A stretch of DNA of 64,000 bases, taken from contig NZ_RYDV01000001.1 of the NCBI RefSeq assembly GCF_003971065.1, positions 310,001-374,000 of the forward strand, written 5' to 3'. Positions within the stretch are counted from its first letter, which is position 1; every line of letters starts with the position of its first letter. The notes under the pieces are model-generated. The model did no database searches. It had not been told where the DNA came from and saw nothing but the letters and a program-made list of their open reading frames with translations. Below, in pieces: positions 47,766-57,131 of the stretch. The translations under genes were made by a program, and so were the position numbers. This DNA comes from Candidimonas sp. SYP-B2681 (GTDB taxonomy: Bacteria > Pseudomonadota > Gammaproteobacteria > Burkholderiales > Burkholderiaceae_B).

Positions 47766-48971
47766 TTAGATTGGCTTGTTCGGAAGCCGCGCTGCAATGG
47801 CAGCGATGAGTTGGCGGGCGGCATCTATCTTTGGAAGTGCCGGCAGGCTTCTATGCCCCGCATCGTCGAACAAGACCAGTTCAGTACTGTCGGCGTTCAT
47901 GGCGTGTTGGGCCAAGTTTCCGACCAGCAATGGCACACCTTTGCGTTTGCGCTTGGCTTCGGCATATTCCAGCAGATTTTCCGTTTCAGCCGCGAAACCT
48001 ACGCACCACGGCCCCGCAGGCATTCGCGCTACTTCGGCCAGAATATCCGGGTTGGGGGCGAATTCGAGTTGTGGTGCGCCGGCCGATGGGGTTTTTTTCA
48101 GCTTACTGTCGCTTGCATTAACCACCCTCCAGTCGGCAACTGCCGCCACCGAAACAAACACGTCGGCATTCGCTATTTCAGCCATTACCGCAGCATGCAT
48201 ATCGGCGGCACTCTCAACGTTCACCCGGGTTACGCCGTACGGAGTGGGCAGGGCAGTAGCGCCAGAAATCAGCAGGACGTGTGCCCCTGCTTCGCGGGCT
48301 GCTTGCGCAACGGCATACCCCATTTTTCCGGACGAACGATTAGTGATGACTCGTACCGGATCGATTTTTTCCGAGGTAGGGCCTGCGGTGATGATAATGC
48401 GTTTACCGGACAGCACTTTGGGCTGGAAGAAGGCAATGAGCTCGGCAAGCAATTCGTGTGGCTCCAGCATGCGGCCGCTGCCCACTTCGCCGCAAGCCTG
48501 ATCTCCTTCGGCAGGACCGAGCAGGCTTGCGCCGTCTGCCTGAAGCTGTGCTGCGTTACGCTGTGTTGCCGGATGCAGCCACATCTCGCGGTTCATAGCG
48601 GGAGCGATCAGCAAAGGGCAGTTGCCCTTGGCTACGCACAGTGTAGAAAGCAAATCGTCAGCCAAGCCGTGGGCCAATTTCGCCATGAAATCGGTGCTGG
48701 CCGGGGCGACCAGAATGGCGTCCGCCCCGCGGGTAAGATTGATATGCGCCATATTATTGGGCATACGGTTATCCCATGTATCCAGAAATACCGGCCGACC
48801 GGAGAGCGCTTGCATTGTCACAGGCGTAATAAAGCGGGTTGCGGCTTCGGTCATGACGATGTCCAGCACGGCCCCTTCGTCCTGAGCGCGGCGCACGAGC
48901 TCAGCGATTTTGTAGCAGGCGATACCCCCGGTAAGCCCCAGGACAATACGTTTTTGTGCAAGTTCTAGCAT
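47766..48971 (-). CDS. coaBC: Bifunctional phosphopantothenoylcysteine decarboxylase/phosphopantothenate-cysteine ligase
   Basis: 401 residues from ATG 48971 (MLELAQKRIVLGLTGGIACY); an in-frame extension upstream is possible but does not fit homologues. The N-terminal CoaC part (1-190) binds FMN, with LTGGIACYKIAELVRRAQ, PAMNREMW and the substrate-loop Cys in DQACGEVGSGRM. The CoaB part begins near ITAGPTSEKIDPVRVITNRS and SGKMGYAVAQAA. Together they make 4'-phosphopantetheine precursor for CoA. Its usual partner dut is now 5.6 kb downstream. lspA lies 127 bases upstream on the same strand. Confidence 0.95.
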   Translation of the reverse strand: MLELAQKRIVLGLTGGIACYKIAELVRRAQDEGAVLDIVMTEAATRFITPVTMQALSGRPVFLDTWDNRMPNNMAHINLTRGADAILVAPASTDFMAKLAHGLADDLLSTLCVAKGNCPLLIAPAMNREMWLHPATQRNAAQLQADGASLLGPAEGDQACGEVGSGRMLEPHELLAELIAFFQPKVLSGKRIIITAGPTSEKIDPVRVITNRSSGKMGYAVAQAAREAGAHVLLISGATALPTPYGVTRVNVESAADMHAAVMAEIANADVFVSVAAVADWRVVNASDSKLKKTPSAGAPQLEFAPNPDILAEVARMPAGPWCVGFAAETENLLEYAEAKRKRKGVPLLVGNLAQHAMNADSTELVLFDDAGHRSLPALPKIDAARQLIAAIAARLPNKPI

Positions 48972-49097
48972 GGATGAATTGGCTCTAGGTGGTCCCGTTT
49001 CTTGGTCGCCGCTCGTTTGCCAGCTTACGAGCGGAAAAGGCATTGCGCGTTATGCAAACCACTTCTATTTTTTGATATACGAAAAGTAGAAATAAGG

Positions 49098-49634
49098 TCA
49101 GATGGATTTTTCGGGTTTGCGCCTGTCACGACGTAAACGCAGCAGTTCGTCTAACACTAGCAGAATAGCGCCACACGTTATGGCAATATCCGCCACATTG
49201 AACGCTGGAAAATACCAACTATTCCAATAAAACAGCAAAAAATCAATCACATGTCCGTGTTGTATGCGGTCGATAACATTACCGATGGCACCGCCAAGTA
49301 TGCACATCAGAGAAGCACAAAACAGCGTCTGAGTCGGGCTGCGGCGCAACAGGTGAATGATCAGCCCAGTGGCGCCAAGAGCAACGGCGGTGAAGAACCA
49401 GCGCTGCCAGCCCTCACCGTCTGCCAGAAAACTGAAGGCGGCACCCGGGTTGTATAACAACGTAAAGTCGAAAAATGGCAGTACAGGCCAGCGCTGGCCG
49501 TACTGCAACTGGGTATCGAAATAGATTTTGCTAAGCTGATCCAGAACGATGATGACGAACGCGCCCAGGATCCAACCCCAAAAACGAAAGGCGGGCCGGG
49601 CCTGAGCGGGTACGGCGGTCTCTGACTTATGCAT
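49098..49634 (-). CDS. lspA: Lipoprotein signal peptidase
   Basis: 178 residues from ATG 49634, overlapping the ileS 3' end by eight bases; upstream in-frame starts lie inside ileS. Four membrane segments are visible. The catalytic aspartates lie in [20 protein letters not shown] and [12 protein letters not shown], and [18 protein letters not shown] is the usual periplasmic motif. The enzyme cleaves prolipoprotein signal peptides before the lipid-modified Cys, as in the PqiC lipoprotein of this window. The ileS-lspA overlap is a well-known arrangement in proteobacteria. Confidence 0.95.
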   Translation of the reverse strand: MHKSETAVPAQARPAFRFWGWILGAFVIIVLDQLSKIYFDTQLQYGQRWPVLPFFDFTLLYNPGAAFSFLADGEGWQRWFFTAVALGATGLIIHLLRRSPTQTLFCASLMCILGGAIGNVIDRIQHGHVIDFLLFYWNSWYFPAFNVADIAITCGAILLVLDELLRLRRDRRKPEKSI

Positions 49635-52464
49635 GCTGGCGCTGTTCGCCTTTGCCGAAAAGATTATCCACACAACGTCCGCAAATGGCTGGATGTTGCG
49701 TGTCTATGCCGACGTCCTCTCGATGATGCCAACAGCGATCACATTTTTGGTGAGTCGTAGGGCTGACTTCGATGCGCAGAGCGCCTTCGGCTTTGTGCAG
49801 TGTGGCACGTGACACGATCAGGACAAAGCGCAGATCGTCTTCCAGCGTCGCCAGTAGCCTGTGGTCTTCCCTGTTGGCGTACACGTCAAGCTCAGCCGCC
49901 AGTGAAGAGCCGATCTCGCCAGCGGTACGAAGCTCTTCTATCTTGCGCATAACCTCTGCACGAATCTCTCGCACTCGGTCCCATTTTTCGCGCAGCAAAT
50001 CAGCATCGACCTGGTCTGGCAGAGCGTGGAACAGCTCGGTGAAAATGCTGGGCACTTCGCGGCCGATATGCAAGTCTTTCCAGGCTTCTTCGGCGGTGAA
50101 CGATACGATAGGCGCCAGGAGCTTGATCAGCGCATGCGTAATATGATGGATCGCAGTTTGTGCGGAGCGGCGCGCCACGCTGTCTTTGCCCGCCGTGTAT
50201 AGGCGGTCTTTCAGCACATCCAGGTAGAAGGCGCCAAGATCCTCGGAACAAAAGATTTGCAGGCGCGACACGATGGGATGGAATTCATAGCGTTTGTAAT
50301 TCGCCAGAGTTTCGGCTTGCATGGCGGCAGTCATCGCCATGGCATAGCGATCGATCTCGAACATATGCTCCAGTTCAACGGCATCGCTGGCCGGATTGAA
50401 GTCTTGCAGATTACCCAGGAGAAATTTCAGCGTATTGCGGATGCGCCGGTAGCCTTCAACGACTCGCTTAAGAATTTCATCCGAAATGGACAGTTCGCCC
50501 GAGTAGTCGGTGGCGGCGGTCCACAAGCGCAGGATTTCCGCGCCGAGCGAATCGGATACTTTTTGCGGGGCCATGACGTTGCCAACGGATTTGCTCATTT
50601 TGCGGCCTTGGCCATCCACCACAAAGCCGTGTGTCAACAAGGCTTTGTAGGGCGGGCGGCCGTAAAGCATGCAACTGGTCAGAAGGGACGAGTGGAACCA
50701 GCCGCGATGCTGGTCTGATCCTTCAAGGTACAAGTCGGCCGGCCATGCGAGGTCGTCGGAGTGTGAGCCTTTTGCCGTGTGGTCCTGGCCACCCAGCACA
50801 GTGACGTGCGTTGTACCCGAATCGAACCAGACGTCCAGCGTGTCACGATTTTTTTCGTATTGGTCGGCCTCGTCGCCTAACAATTCCGCAATATCCAACG
50901 ACTGCCATGCCTCAATACCGTGCTGTTCAATGCGCAAGGCGATCTGTTCCATCAGTTCGACGGTGCGTGGATGAAGTTCGCCGGTTTCCTTATGCACAAA
51001 GAAGGCCATGGGTACACCCCATTGGCGTTGGCGGGACAAGGTCCAGTCGGGGCGGTTGGCTATCATCGCATGCAGGCGAGCACGTCCCCAGGCCGGGTAG
51101 AAGTCGGTTTTATCTATGCCTTCGAGCGCCGTTTCACGCAGCGTTCGGCCGGTTTCAGGCTGGCGGTCCATTCCGGCGAACCATTGGCTGGTCGCGCGGT
51201 AAATCACGGGCGTCTTGTGACGCCAGCAATGCATGTAACTATGCACGTGTTGCTCAGTGTGCAGCAGGCTGCCAACATTATTCAGGGCCTCGACGATAAG
51301 CGGGTTGGCCTTCCAGATAACTAATCCGCCGAAAAGGGGCAAGCTCTCGACGTAATGGCCGTCTCCCATGACGGGATTTATGATCTGGTCGTCGGTGAGT
51401 CCGTGCGCTTTGCACGAGTTAAAGTCCTCAATGCCGTAGGCGGGCGAGGAGTGCACGACGCCTGTGCCGGTGTCGAGCGTGACGTAATCGCCCAGATAGA
51501 CCGGAGACATGCGCTGGTAGCCTTCGTGTGCATCGTAGAGCGGGTGCTTGAATTCCAGATTTGTAAGGGCGTCGCCCTTGGCGGTGGCGATGATTTTGCC
51601 GCTAAGCTTCCAGTGAGCCAGGCACGATTCCACCAGATCCTTGGCCAATAACAACACTGAACCTGTGCTGCGTGGTTGGTCCAGCCTGACCAATGCATAG
51701 TCGATATCGGGATGGACATTCAAGGCCTGGTTGGCGGGCAGAGTCCAGGGAGTCGTGGTCCAGATGACGATGGCACCGTCGTCGACCTTAGGAAGGCCAA
51801 AAGCGTGCGCCAATTTTTCCTTGTCGCCAAACCTGAACGCCACATGTACCGAGGGATCTTTGCGATCTGCATATTCGACTTCTGCTTCGGCCAAGGCGGA
51901 GCCGCAGTCGAAACACCAGTTCACTGGCTTGAGACCACGAAATACATAACCTTTCTCAAGAATGCGGGCAAGGGCGCGCAACTCGTCGGCCTCATTGCTG
52001 AAGTTCATCGTCAGGTAAGGATTTTCCCAATCGGCCAATACGCCAAGCCGCTTAAAATCTTTGCGTTGGCGGTCGATCTGCTCGTGAGCATAGGCCCGCG
52101 CCTTGGACTGAACCTCGGCGATAGGCAGATGCTTGCCGTATTTTTTCTCGATCTGAATTTCGATCGGCATGCCGTGGCAATCCCAGCCCGGTACATACAC
52201 CGCGTCATAGCCGGCCATGGCGCGGCTCTTGACGATAATATCCTTAAGCACCTTGTTGACTGCATGGCCAATATGAATATCGCCGTTGGCATACGGAGGG
52301 CCATCATGGAGTATGAATTTTGGGCGGCCTTTGCTGGCCTCGCGTATGGCCGCGTATACCTTTTTTTCTTCCCATTCGGCAATCCAGCCTGGTTCACGTT
52401 TGGCAAGGTCTCCTCGCATTGGAAAAGGAGTTTCGGGCAGGTTTAAGGTGTTTCTATAGTCCAT
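49627..52464 (-). CDS. ileS: Isoleucyl-tRNA synthetase
   Basis: 945 residues from ATG 52464 ([20 protein letters not shown]), overlapping the ribF stop by 11 bases; a frame extends a few codons further inside ribF. Class I marks are [15 protein letters not shown] (HIGH) and [12 protein letters not shown] (KMSKS). The editing domain carries [13 protein letters not shown]. The C-terminal zinc site has [12 protein letters not shown] and CGRCVDNL. It charges tRNA-Ile and proofreads valine. Type-A form of bacteria, without mupirocin-resistant features. The ribF-ileS-lspA run is tightly overlapping. Confidence 0.97.
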   Translation of the reverse strand: MDYRNTLNLPETPFPMRGDLAKREPGWIAEWEEKKVYAAIREASKGRPKFILHDGPPYANGDIHIGHAVNKVLKDIIVKSRAMAGYDAVYVPGWDCHGMPIEIQIEKKYGKHLPIAEVQSKARAYAHEQIDRQRKDFKRLGVLADWENPYLTMNFSNEADELRALARILEKGYVFRGLKPVNWCFDCGSALAEAEVEYADRKDPSVHVAFRFGDKEKLAHAFGLPKVDDGAIVIWTTTPWTLPANQALNVHPDIDYALVRLDQPRSTGSVLLLAKDLVESCLAHWKLSGKIIATAKGDALTNLEFKHPLYDAHEGYQRMSPVYLGDYVTLDTGTGVVHSSPAYGIEDFNSCKAHGLTDDQIINPVMGDGHYVESLPLFGGLVIWKANPLIVEALNNVGSLLHTEQHVHSYMHCWRHKTPVIYRATSQWFAGMDRQPETGRTLRETALEGIDKTDFYPAWGRARLHAMIANRPDWTLSRQRQWGVPMAFFVHKETGELHPRTVELMEQIALRIEQHGIEAWQSLDIAELLGDEADQYEKNRDTLDVWFDSGTTHVTVLGGQDHTAKGSHSDDLAWPADLYLEGSDQHRGWFHSSLLTSCMLYGRPPYKALLTHGFVVDGQGRKMSKSVGNVMAPQKVSDSLGAEILRLWTAATDYSGELSISDEILKRVVEGYRRIRNTLKFLLGNLQDFNPASDAVELEHMFEIDRYAMAMTAAMQAETLANYKRYEFHPIVSRLQIFCSEDLGAFYLDVLKDRLYTAGKDSVARRSAQTAIHHITHALIKLLAPIVSFTAEEAWKDLHIGREVPSIFTELFHALPDQVDADLLREKWDRVREIRAEVMRKIEELRTAGEIGSSLAAELDVYANREDHRLLATLEDDLRFVLIVSRATLHKAEGALRIEVSPTTHQKCDRCWHHREDVGIDTQHPAICGRCVDNLFGKGEQRQHA

Positions 52465-53419
52465 GGAGGGCGAAATAGTCGCGAGCGCTTTGTACATCGT
52501 TGTCGATGGCAGCGATCATTGTGGGAAGGTCGGGAAATTTTTCTTCTTCCCGCAGATATTCTAGAAATTCAATACATGTGAGTTTACCGTATGCGTTCAG
52601 CGCGCAGTTCAGCAGGTGAACTTCCAGCATCAGGCGGCCGCCGTGCGAAATGGTTGGCCTCACGCCCAGGCTGGCAACACCCTTGACCGGGTCGGGGCTT
52701 AGGCCGTGGGCTCGCACGACATAAACACCTGAGCGGGCCGCGCACTGCAGCGGTACACGCACGTTGAGCGTGGGATAACCGATCGTGCGCCCCAGTTTCT
52801 GACCATGAATCACATGACCACTGATACGGTAACCATGACCCAGCAAATGCTCGGCGCGGCTGAGGTTACCTACGGCCAATGCGGTGCGGACCTCGGAACT
52901 TGAAATACGGTGACCGTGCTCATCGGCAACGTCGGCAATGGTTTCAACGTCGAAGCCGTATTGTCGCCCGGCACGCCGCAGAAGTTCAATGTCGCCGCTG
53001 CGCTTATGGCCGTAGCGGAAATCCTCTCCCACCAGCAGCCAACGAGTGTTCAGGCCGCGTACCAGCAATTGTTCGATAAAGTCTTCCGCTGACATGTCGG
53101 CCAGCGATTGATTGAAGCGCTTGAGCACTACCTGGCTAACCTGATGCTTCCTTAGTGCCTGGACCTTGTCGCGCAGGCTGCTGATCTGGGTCGGGATCAG
53201 TTCCGGCCGTTGGCCGCGGCGCGCAAAGTAGGCACGGGGATGGGGGTCAAAGGTCATGACGGTGGTCGCCAGGCCGCGTTCCAAGGCGGTTTTATGCACG
53301 CGCGCCAAGATAGCCTGATGCCCGCGATGGACACCGTCAAAGTTGCCAATAGTCACTGCGCTGGGGCATTGAGTATCAAAGCGGGGAAGGGTGCGATAAA
53401 TTCGTAGAGATGCTTTCAC
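52454..53419 (-). CDS. ribF: Bifunctional riboflavin kinase/FAD synthetase
   Basis: 321 residues. The FAD synthetase part has [18 protein letters not shown] (nucleotidyltransferase HxGH-like site) near residues 21-38 and [15 protein letters not shown]. The C-terminal kinase part has [16 protein letters not shown] with the catalytic Thr/Asn region and [16 protein letters not shown], followed by LEVHLLN. It makes FMN and FAD, used by, among others, CoaBC and PutA in this window. Its 5' end faces purN; the two starts are only about 45 bases apart, so overlapping divergent promoters are expected. Confidence 0.96.
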   Translation of the reverse strand: MKASLRIYRTLPRFDTQCPSAVTIGNFDGVHRGHQAILARVHKTALERGLATTVMTFDPHPRAYFARRGQRPELIPTQISSLRDKVQALRKHQVSQVVLKRFNQSLADMSAEDFIEQLLVRGLNTRWLLVGEDFRYGHKRSGDIELLRRAGRQYGFDVETIADVADEHGHRISSSEVRTALAVGNLSRAEHLLGHGYRISGHVIHGQKLGRTIGYPTLNVRVPLQCAARSGVYVVRAHGLSPDPVKGVASLGVRPTISHGGRLMLEVHLLNCALNAYGKLTCIEFLEYLREEEKFPDLPTMIAAIDNDVQSARDYFALHGL

Positions 53420-53463
53420 ATCCGGGAGTTTACAATTTTGCGTCGACTTACTCAGGAATTAAT

Positions 53464-54150
53464 GTGTTGTGTGCTTCTACTAGCTCTGCTTGCCGCCTTG
53501 TCGTGTTGATTTCCGGCCGCGGTTCGAATATGCAGGCGATTGTGAATATGGTGCGTGGTCAGGCGCTACCGGTTGAAATTTGTGCCGTCGTGGCGAACAA
53601 GGTCGATGCTGCCGGCCTTGAATGGGCACAATCCCAAGGCATAGAAACGAAATCTGTCGCGCACCGCGACTTTTCGTCCAGGGAGGCGTTCGACGAAGCA
53701 CTCGCTGCAGCGATCGACGCCTATCAGCCCGACTACGTGTTGCTTGCAGGCTTCATGCGCGTCTTGACACCCGGCTTTGTAGAGCATTTCAATGGGAAAC
53801 TGATTAATATCCATCCTTCGCTGCTTCCGGCTTTCCCGGGGTTACATACGCACCAGCAGGCATTGGCGATGGGCGTGCAGTGGCATGGTTGCACGGTGCA
53901 CTTCGTGACGCCGGTGCTGGATCATGGGCCCATCATCGCCCAGGGCGTGGTGCCTGTGCTCTTCGGCGATACACCCAGCACATTAGCAGAGCGCGTATTG
54001 CAGGTAGAACATCGCTTGTACGCGGACGTGGTACGCTGGCTGGCCGAAGGCCGCGTTTCGCTGGACACCATGCAACGCGTGCAGGTACATGGCATTGCCA
54101 GCCGCTCCTTCGTTCTGACGTCTACGGGCGTCGAGCCATCACAAAGGTAA
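53464..54150 (+). CDS. purN: Phosphoribosylglycinamide formyltransferase
   Basis: About 228 residues if started at GTG 53464, with AGGA seven bases before it; the open frame begins at an ATG at 53410, inside the divergent ribF gene. The enzyme transfers a formyl group from 10-formyltetrahydrofolate to GAR in purine synthesis. Marks are LISGRGSNMQAIV for GAR phosphate, LAGFMRVLTPGFVEHF, and the catalytic Asn/His of INIHPSLLPAFPGLHTH with the Asp of PVLDHGPIIAQG. The next gene begins two bases after the stop. Confidence 0.93.
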   Translation: MLCASTSSACRLVVLISGRGSNMQAIVNMVRGQALPVEICAVVANKVDAAGLEWAQSQGIETKSVAHRDFSSREAFDEALAAAIDAYQPDYVLLAGFMRVLTPGFVEHFNGKLINIHPSLLPAFPGLHTHQQALAMGVQWHGCTVHFVTPVLDHGPIIAQGVVPVLFGDTPSTLAERVLQVEHRLYADVVRWLAEGRVSLDTMQRVQVHGIASRSFVLTSTGVEPSQR

Positions 54151-54152
54151 AC

Positions 54153-55724
54153 ATGAATAGTACAGACAAGCCTCGTCGCACTCCGGGCAAGAGACCCGAG
54201 TTTGGCAGGCAGCAACACGAACGGGGCGGTGCCCGTTCCGGACACCACGATCGTCGCAGTCCCGCCACCAGTCGCGATCATGGCGCTGCAACAGGCCAGA
54301 CTGAAGGCAACACCTATGTAAGGCCGCCCTATGTAATGGCGGCAGTTCGCATCGACCAGGTGCGCACCGTGTTAGGCGAGATACTGCAGTGGAAATTTCC
54401 TGCCGATGCCGTGTTGTCACGTTGGCTGCGGGCCAATCCGAAGCTCGGTGGCCGCGATCGGGGTGAAGTTGCCGAAGCGGTGTTCGATGTACTGCGTCAT
54501 CTGCGACGCTATCGTCAGTTTGCCGAGAGTGGCAGCGGTCCGGCTGCGCGCCGTTTAGCCATACTGGGTTTGGCGTCTGTCTTTGATAAATCGGTACTTG
54601 ATGCCGCGCTGTCAGAAACCGAACAACACTGGCTCGAACATGTCCAGCGTATCGATATAAACAGTTTGGCACGCGCGGTGCGTGACAGCCTGCCCGACTG
54701 GCTCGACGAACGCATGGCCAAACTCGACGATCCAGATGCGCTGATACAAGCGTTGAACACAGCAGCTCCGCTCGACCTGCGTGTCAACCCCTTGAAGGCA
54801 GATCGGGACGAGATGCTTGCGCTCCTGCGCACTGGCGCCGGCTTGCGCTACGATCCCCAACCTACGCCGTATTCGCCCTGGGGCATACGCATGCAGGGTC
54901 GGCCGCCAATAAATCGATGGCCAATGTTCGAGAAGGGCGAAATCGAAGTGCAGGACGAGGGCAGCCAGATACTGGTCGCGCTGGTCGGCCCTAAACGCGG
55001 CGAGATGGTGATTGATTATTGCGCCGGAGCAGGTGGAAAAACGCTATTGCTCGGAGCCTTGATGCGTTCCACCGGCCGTCTGTATGCCTTCGATGTATCG
55101 GCAGCGCGGCTGGCCCGGGCCAAGCCGCGTTTCGCCCGTAGCGGTTTGTCGAATATTGTGCCCGTCGTGATCAATCCCGATAACGATCAACGCGTGAAGC
55201 GCTTACGAGGCAAGGCCCACCGCGTACTGGTCGATGCGCCGTGCAGCGGGCTGGGCACCTTACGGCGTAATCCCGACCTGAAATGGCGCCAGCATCCCGA
55301 GTCGCTTCAAGAGCTGTGCGAAATGCAAGCCAGCATTCTGCGCCAAGCCGCTAAATGTGTTGCGCCGGGCGGACGTCTTGTGTATGCAACGTGCAGCGTT
55401 CTGCCGGAGGAAAACGAAGACCAGATTTCGGCGTTTTTAGCGGATAATCCAGACTTTACGCTGCTCGATGCCAGCAAGATCGTCGTAGATCGTTGTAAAA
55501 ATCTGACACTTGACGGCCCTTATCTCAGTATGCGGCCTGATCGGCATGGCACAGATGGCTTTTTTGCCGCAGCAATGGAGCGCAGTAAAGCCACCGCGCC
55601 CGATAAGCCAGTAAAGCCAGCTAGAAAAGAGTCCGTTGACGCTGAGCAAACGGCAGATATAGCCGATAACGCCACTGAAATGGGGCAATCGCCGATAGAC
55701 ACCGGGGACGCTCCAGCTGACTGA
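54153..55724 (+). CDS. RsmB/NOP-family RNA (cytosine-5) methyltransferase
   Basis: 523 residues from ATG 54153, two bases after purN. The first 55 residues are basic, Arg/Gln/Gly-rich and probably disordered. An NusB-like or helical part follows, then the Rossmann SAM domain. VIDYCAGAGGKTLLLGALMR is motif I, VDAPCSGLGTLRRNPDLKWR holds the motif IV Cys, and VYATCSVLPEENEDQISAFL holds the catalytic Cys of motif VI. The last 55 residues are acidic and Lys-rich. Its target is probably rRNA, most like RsmB or RsmF, but which base cannot be told. Location after purN implies cotranscription. Confidence 0.88.
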   Translation: MNSTDKPRRTPGKRPEFGRQQHERGGARSGHHDRRSPATSRDHGAATGQTEGNTYVRPPYVMAAVRIDQVRTVLGEILQWKFPADAVLSRWLRANPKLGGRDRGEVAEAVFDVLRHLRRYRQFAESGSGPAARRLAILGLASVFDKSVLDAALSETEQHWLEHVQRIDINSLARAVRDSLPDWLDERMAKLDDPDALIQALNTAAPLDLRVNPLKADRDEMLALLRTGAGLRYDPQPTPYSPWGIRMQGRPPINRWPMFEKGEIEVQDEGSQILVALVGPKRGEMVIDYCAGAGGKTLLLGALMRSTGRLYAFDVSAARLARAKPRFARSGLSNIVPVVINPDNDQRVKRLRGKAHRVLVDAPCSGLGTLRRNPDLKWRQHPESLQELCEMQASILRQAAKCVAPGGRLVYATCSVLPEENEDQISAFLADNPDFTLLDASKIVVDRCKNLTLDGPYLSMRPDRHGTDGFFAAAMERSKATAPDKPVKPARKESVDAEQTADIADNATEMGQSPIDTGDAPAD

Positions 55725-55746
55725 TCGTTAAATTTAGCTGCGCTAC

Positions 55747-55773
55747 CACCCCCGGGGACCGAGCCCTGGGGTG
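55747..55773 (+). terminator. GC-rich hairpin after the RNA methyltransferase gene
   Basis: A ten-pair stem with one mismatch (CACCCCCGGG against CCCTGGGGTG, seven-base loop) lies about 23 bases after the stop. The bases after it (CTGATATTT) give only a weak T-run. Confidence 0.4.
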
Positions 55774-55922
55774 CTGATATTTAAGGTAGGACCACTCGGG
55801 AAAGGGCGGTAACGCCTTGTTTATACTTGGTTTGCCTCTAAACTAAATTGAAATTTAGCTGTCATATGAAGTCCAAGTCGGCTACACTTTTCAAGTCTTA
55901 ACATGAGGCCTTAATTAGGTTT

Positions 55923-57131
55923 ATGGACCATATACTCACTTTCTTATCAGGCGGTTTCCTGCAGCTTTCGTGGTGGCAGGTCGTACTGGTAACGCTTGTT
56001 ATCACCCACATTACTATTGTGGGCGTCACGGTGTTTCTACACCGTAGCCAAACTCACCGCGGTCTGGATCTCCATCCCGCCGTAATGCATTTCTTTCGTT
56101 TCTGGTTGTGGCTTACCACTGGTATGGTCACGAAAGAATGGGTTGCCATACACCGCAAGCACCACGCCCACGTTGAGCGCGAAGGCGATCCCCACTCGCC
56201 AATGGTATTCGGTATTGGCAAGGTGTTTTTTCGCGGCGCCGAACTTTATCGCCAGGAAGCAAATATCCCCGACACGCTCAAGCGTTTCGGTCATGGCACG
56301 CCCGACGACTGGATCGAACGCAATCTTTACACGCGCCATAGCTTGATGGGCATCCTTATTATGCTGGGTATAGACTTGGCATTATTTGGCGTGCTTGGCC
56401 TTACCGTATGGGCAGTGCAGATGGCTTGGATACCTTTCTGGGCTGCCGGTGTGGTCAACGGCCTTGGCCACTTCGTAGGCTATCGTAACTACGCCAGTCC
56501 TGATACCAGCACGAATGTATTTCCGTGGGGCATCATCATCGGTGGTGAAGAGCTTCATAACAACCACCATGCTTACGGTACGTCGGCGAAGTTTTCGGCC
56601 AAATGGTACGAATTCGATATTGGCTGGGGCTATATCAAGATCCTGAGCTTTTTCCGGCTGGCTACGGTTCGCCGCGTTGCGCCGAAGCTTAAACTTGAAG
56701 CGCCAAAAAGCGCCGTTGACGCTAGCACTTTGCAGGGCGTTATTACGCACCGCTATGAAATTCTGAATCGCTACACCGACATGCTCAAGAAAGCCGCCAG
56801 CGATGAGCTTGCCAAGCTGAAACCCAGTCGCAAGGCCGACAGTGCCGACTGCCGGTGGGCCTTGCTCAGCAACTGCAAAGACTGGTTAACCCGCAGTCAT
56901 GACTCCCTCGAGCCCGCCCAGCGTGCTCAGCTGGAAACCGTCCTGGCCGAAAACCAGTCGTTATCCACCTTGGTCCAGATGCGGCTCGAACTGACTCGTT
57001 TGTGGGAAAGCTCCAGCGCAAGCAGCGAACAACTGCTGGCCGATTTGCAGGCATGGTGCCAGCGGGCCCAACAAAGCGGCATTGAAGGTCTTGAGCAGTT
57101 TGCCAACCGGTTGCGCCGCTACGCGGCATGA
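55923..57131 (+). CDS. Acyl-lipid/acyl-CoA desaturase
   Basis: 402 residues. The three histidine boxes that hold the di-iron centre are complete: HRSQTH near residue 40, HRKHHAH near 79, and HNNHHAYG near 216. Four hydrophobic segments flank them, as in the OLE1/DesC group that makes a delta-9 double bond in membrane acyl chains. The family core ends around residue 280; the remaining 120 residues are a helical, charged extension (RYTDMLKKAASDELAKLK, then a Trp/Leu-rich part) seen in related betaproteobacteria. The stop overlaps the uvrD start by four bases, so both are translated in tandem. Substrate form (lipid or CoA) is open. Confidence 0.9.
   Translation: MDHILTFLSGGFLQLSWWQVVLVTLVITHITIVGVTVFLHRSQTHRGLDLHPAVMHFFRFWLWLTTGMVTKEWVAIHRKHHAHVEREGDPHSPMVFGIGKVFFRGAELYRQEANIPDTLKRFGHGTPDDWIERNLYTRHSLMGILIMLGIDLALFGVLGLTVWAVQMAWIPFWAAGVVNGLGHFVGYRNYASPDTSTNVFPWGIIIGGEELHNNHHAYGTSAKFSAKWYEFDIGWGYIKILSFFRLATVRRVAPKLKLEAPKSAVDASTLQGVITHRYEILNRYTDMLKKAASDELAKLKPSRKADSADCRWALLSNCKDWLTRSHDSLEPAQRAQLETVLAENQSLSTLVQMRLELTRLWESSSASSEQLLADLQAWCQRAQQSGIEGLEQFANRLRRYAA

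Noticed and set aside
47811-48968. A long plus-strand frame (385 codons) antisense to coaBC
   Set aside because: coaBC on the other strand has full catalytic motifs; the plus frame has no likeness or start signal.
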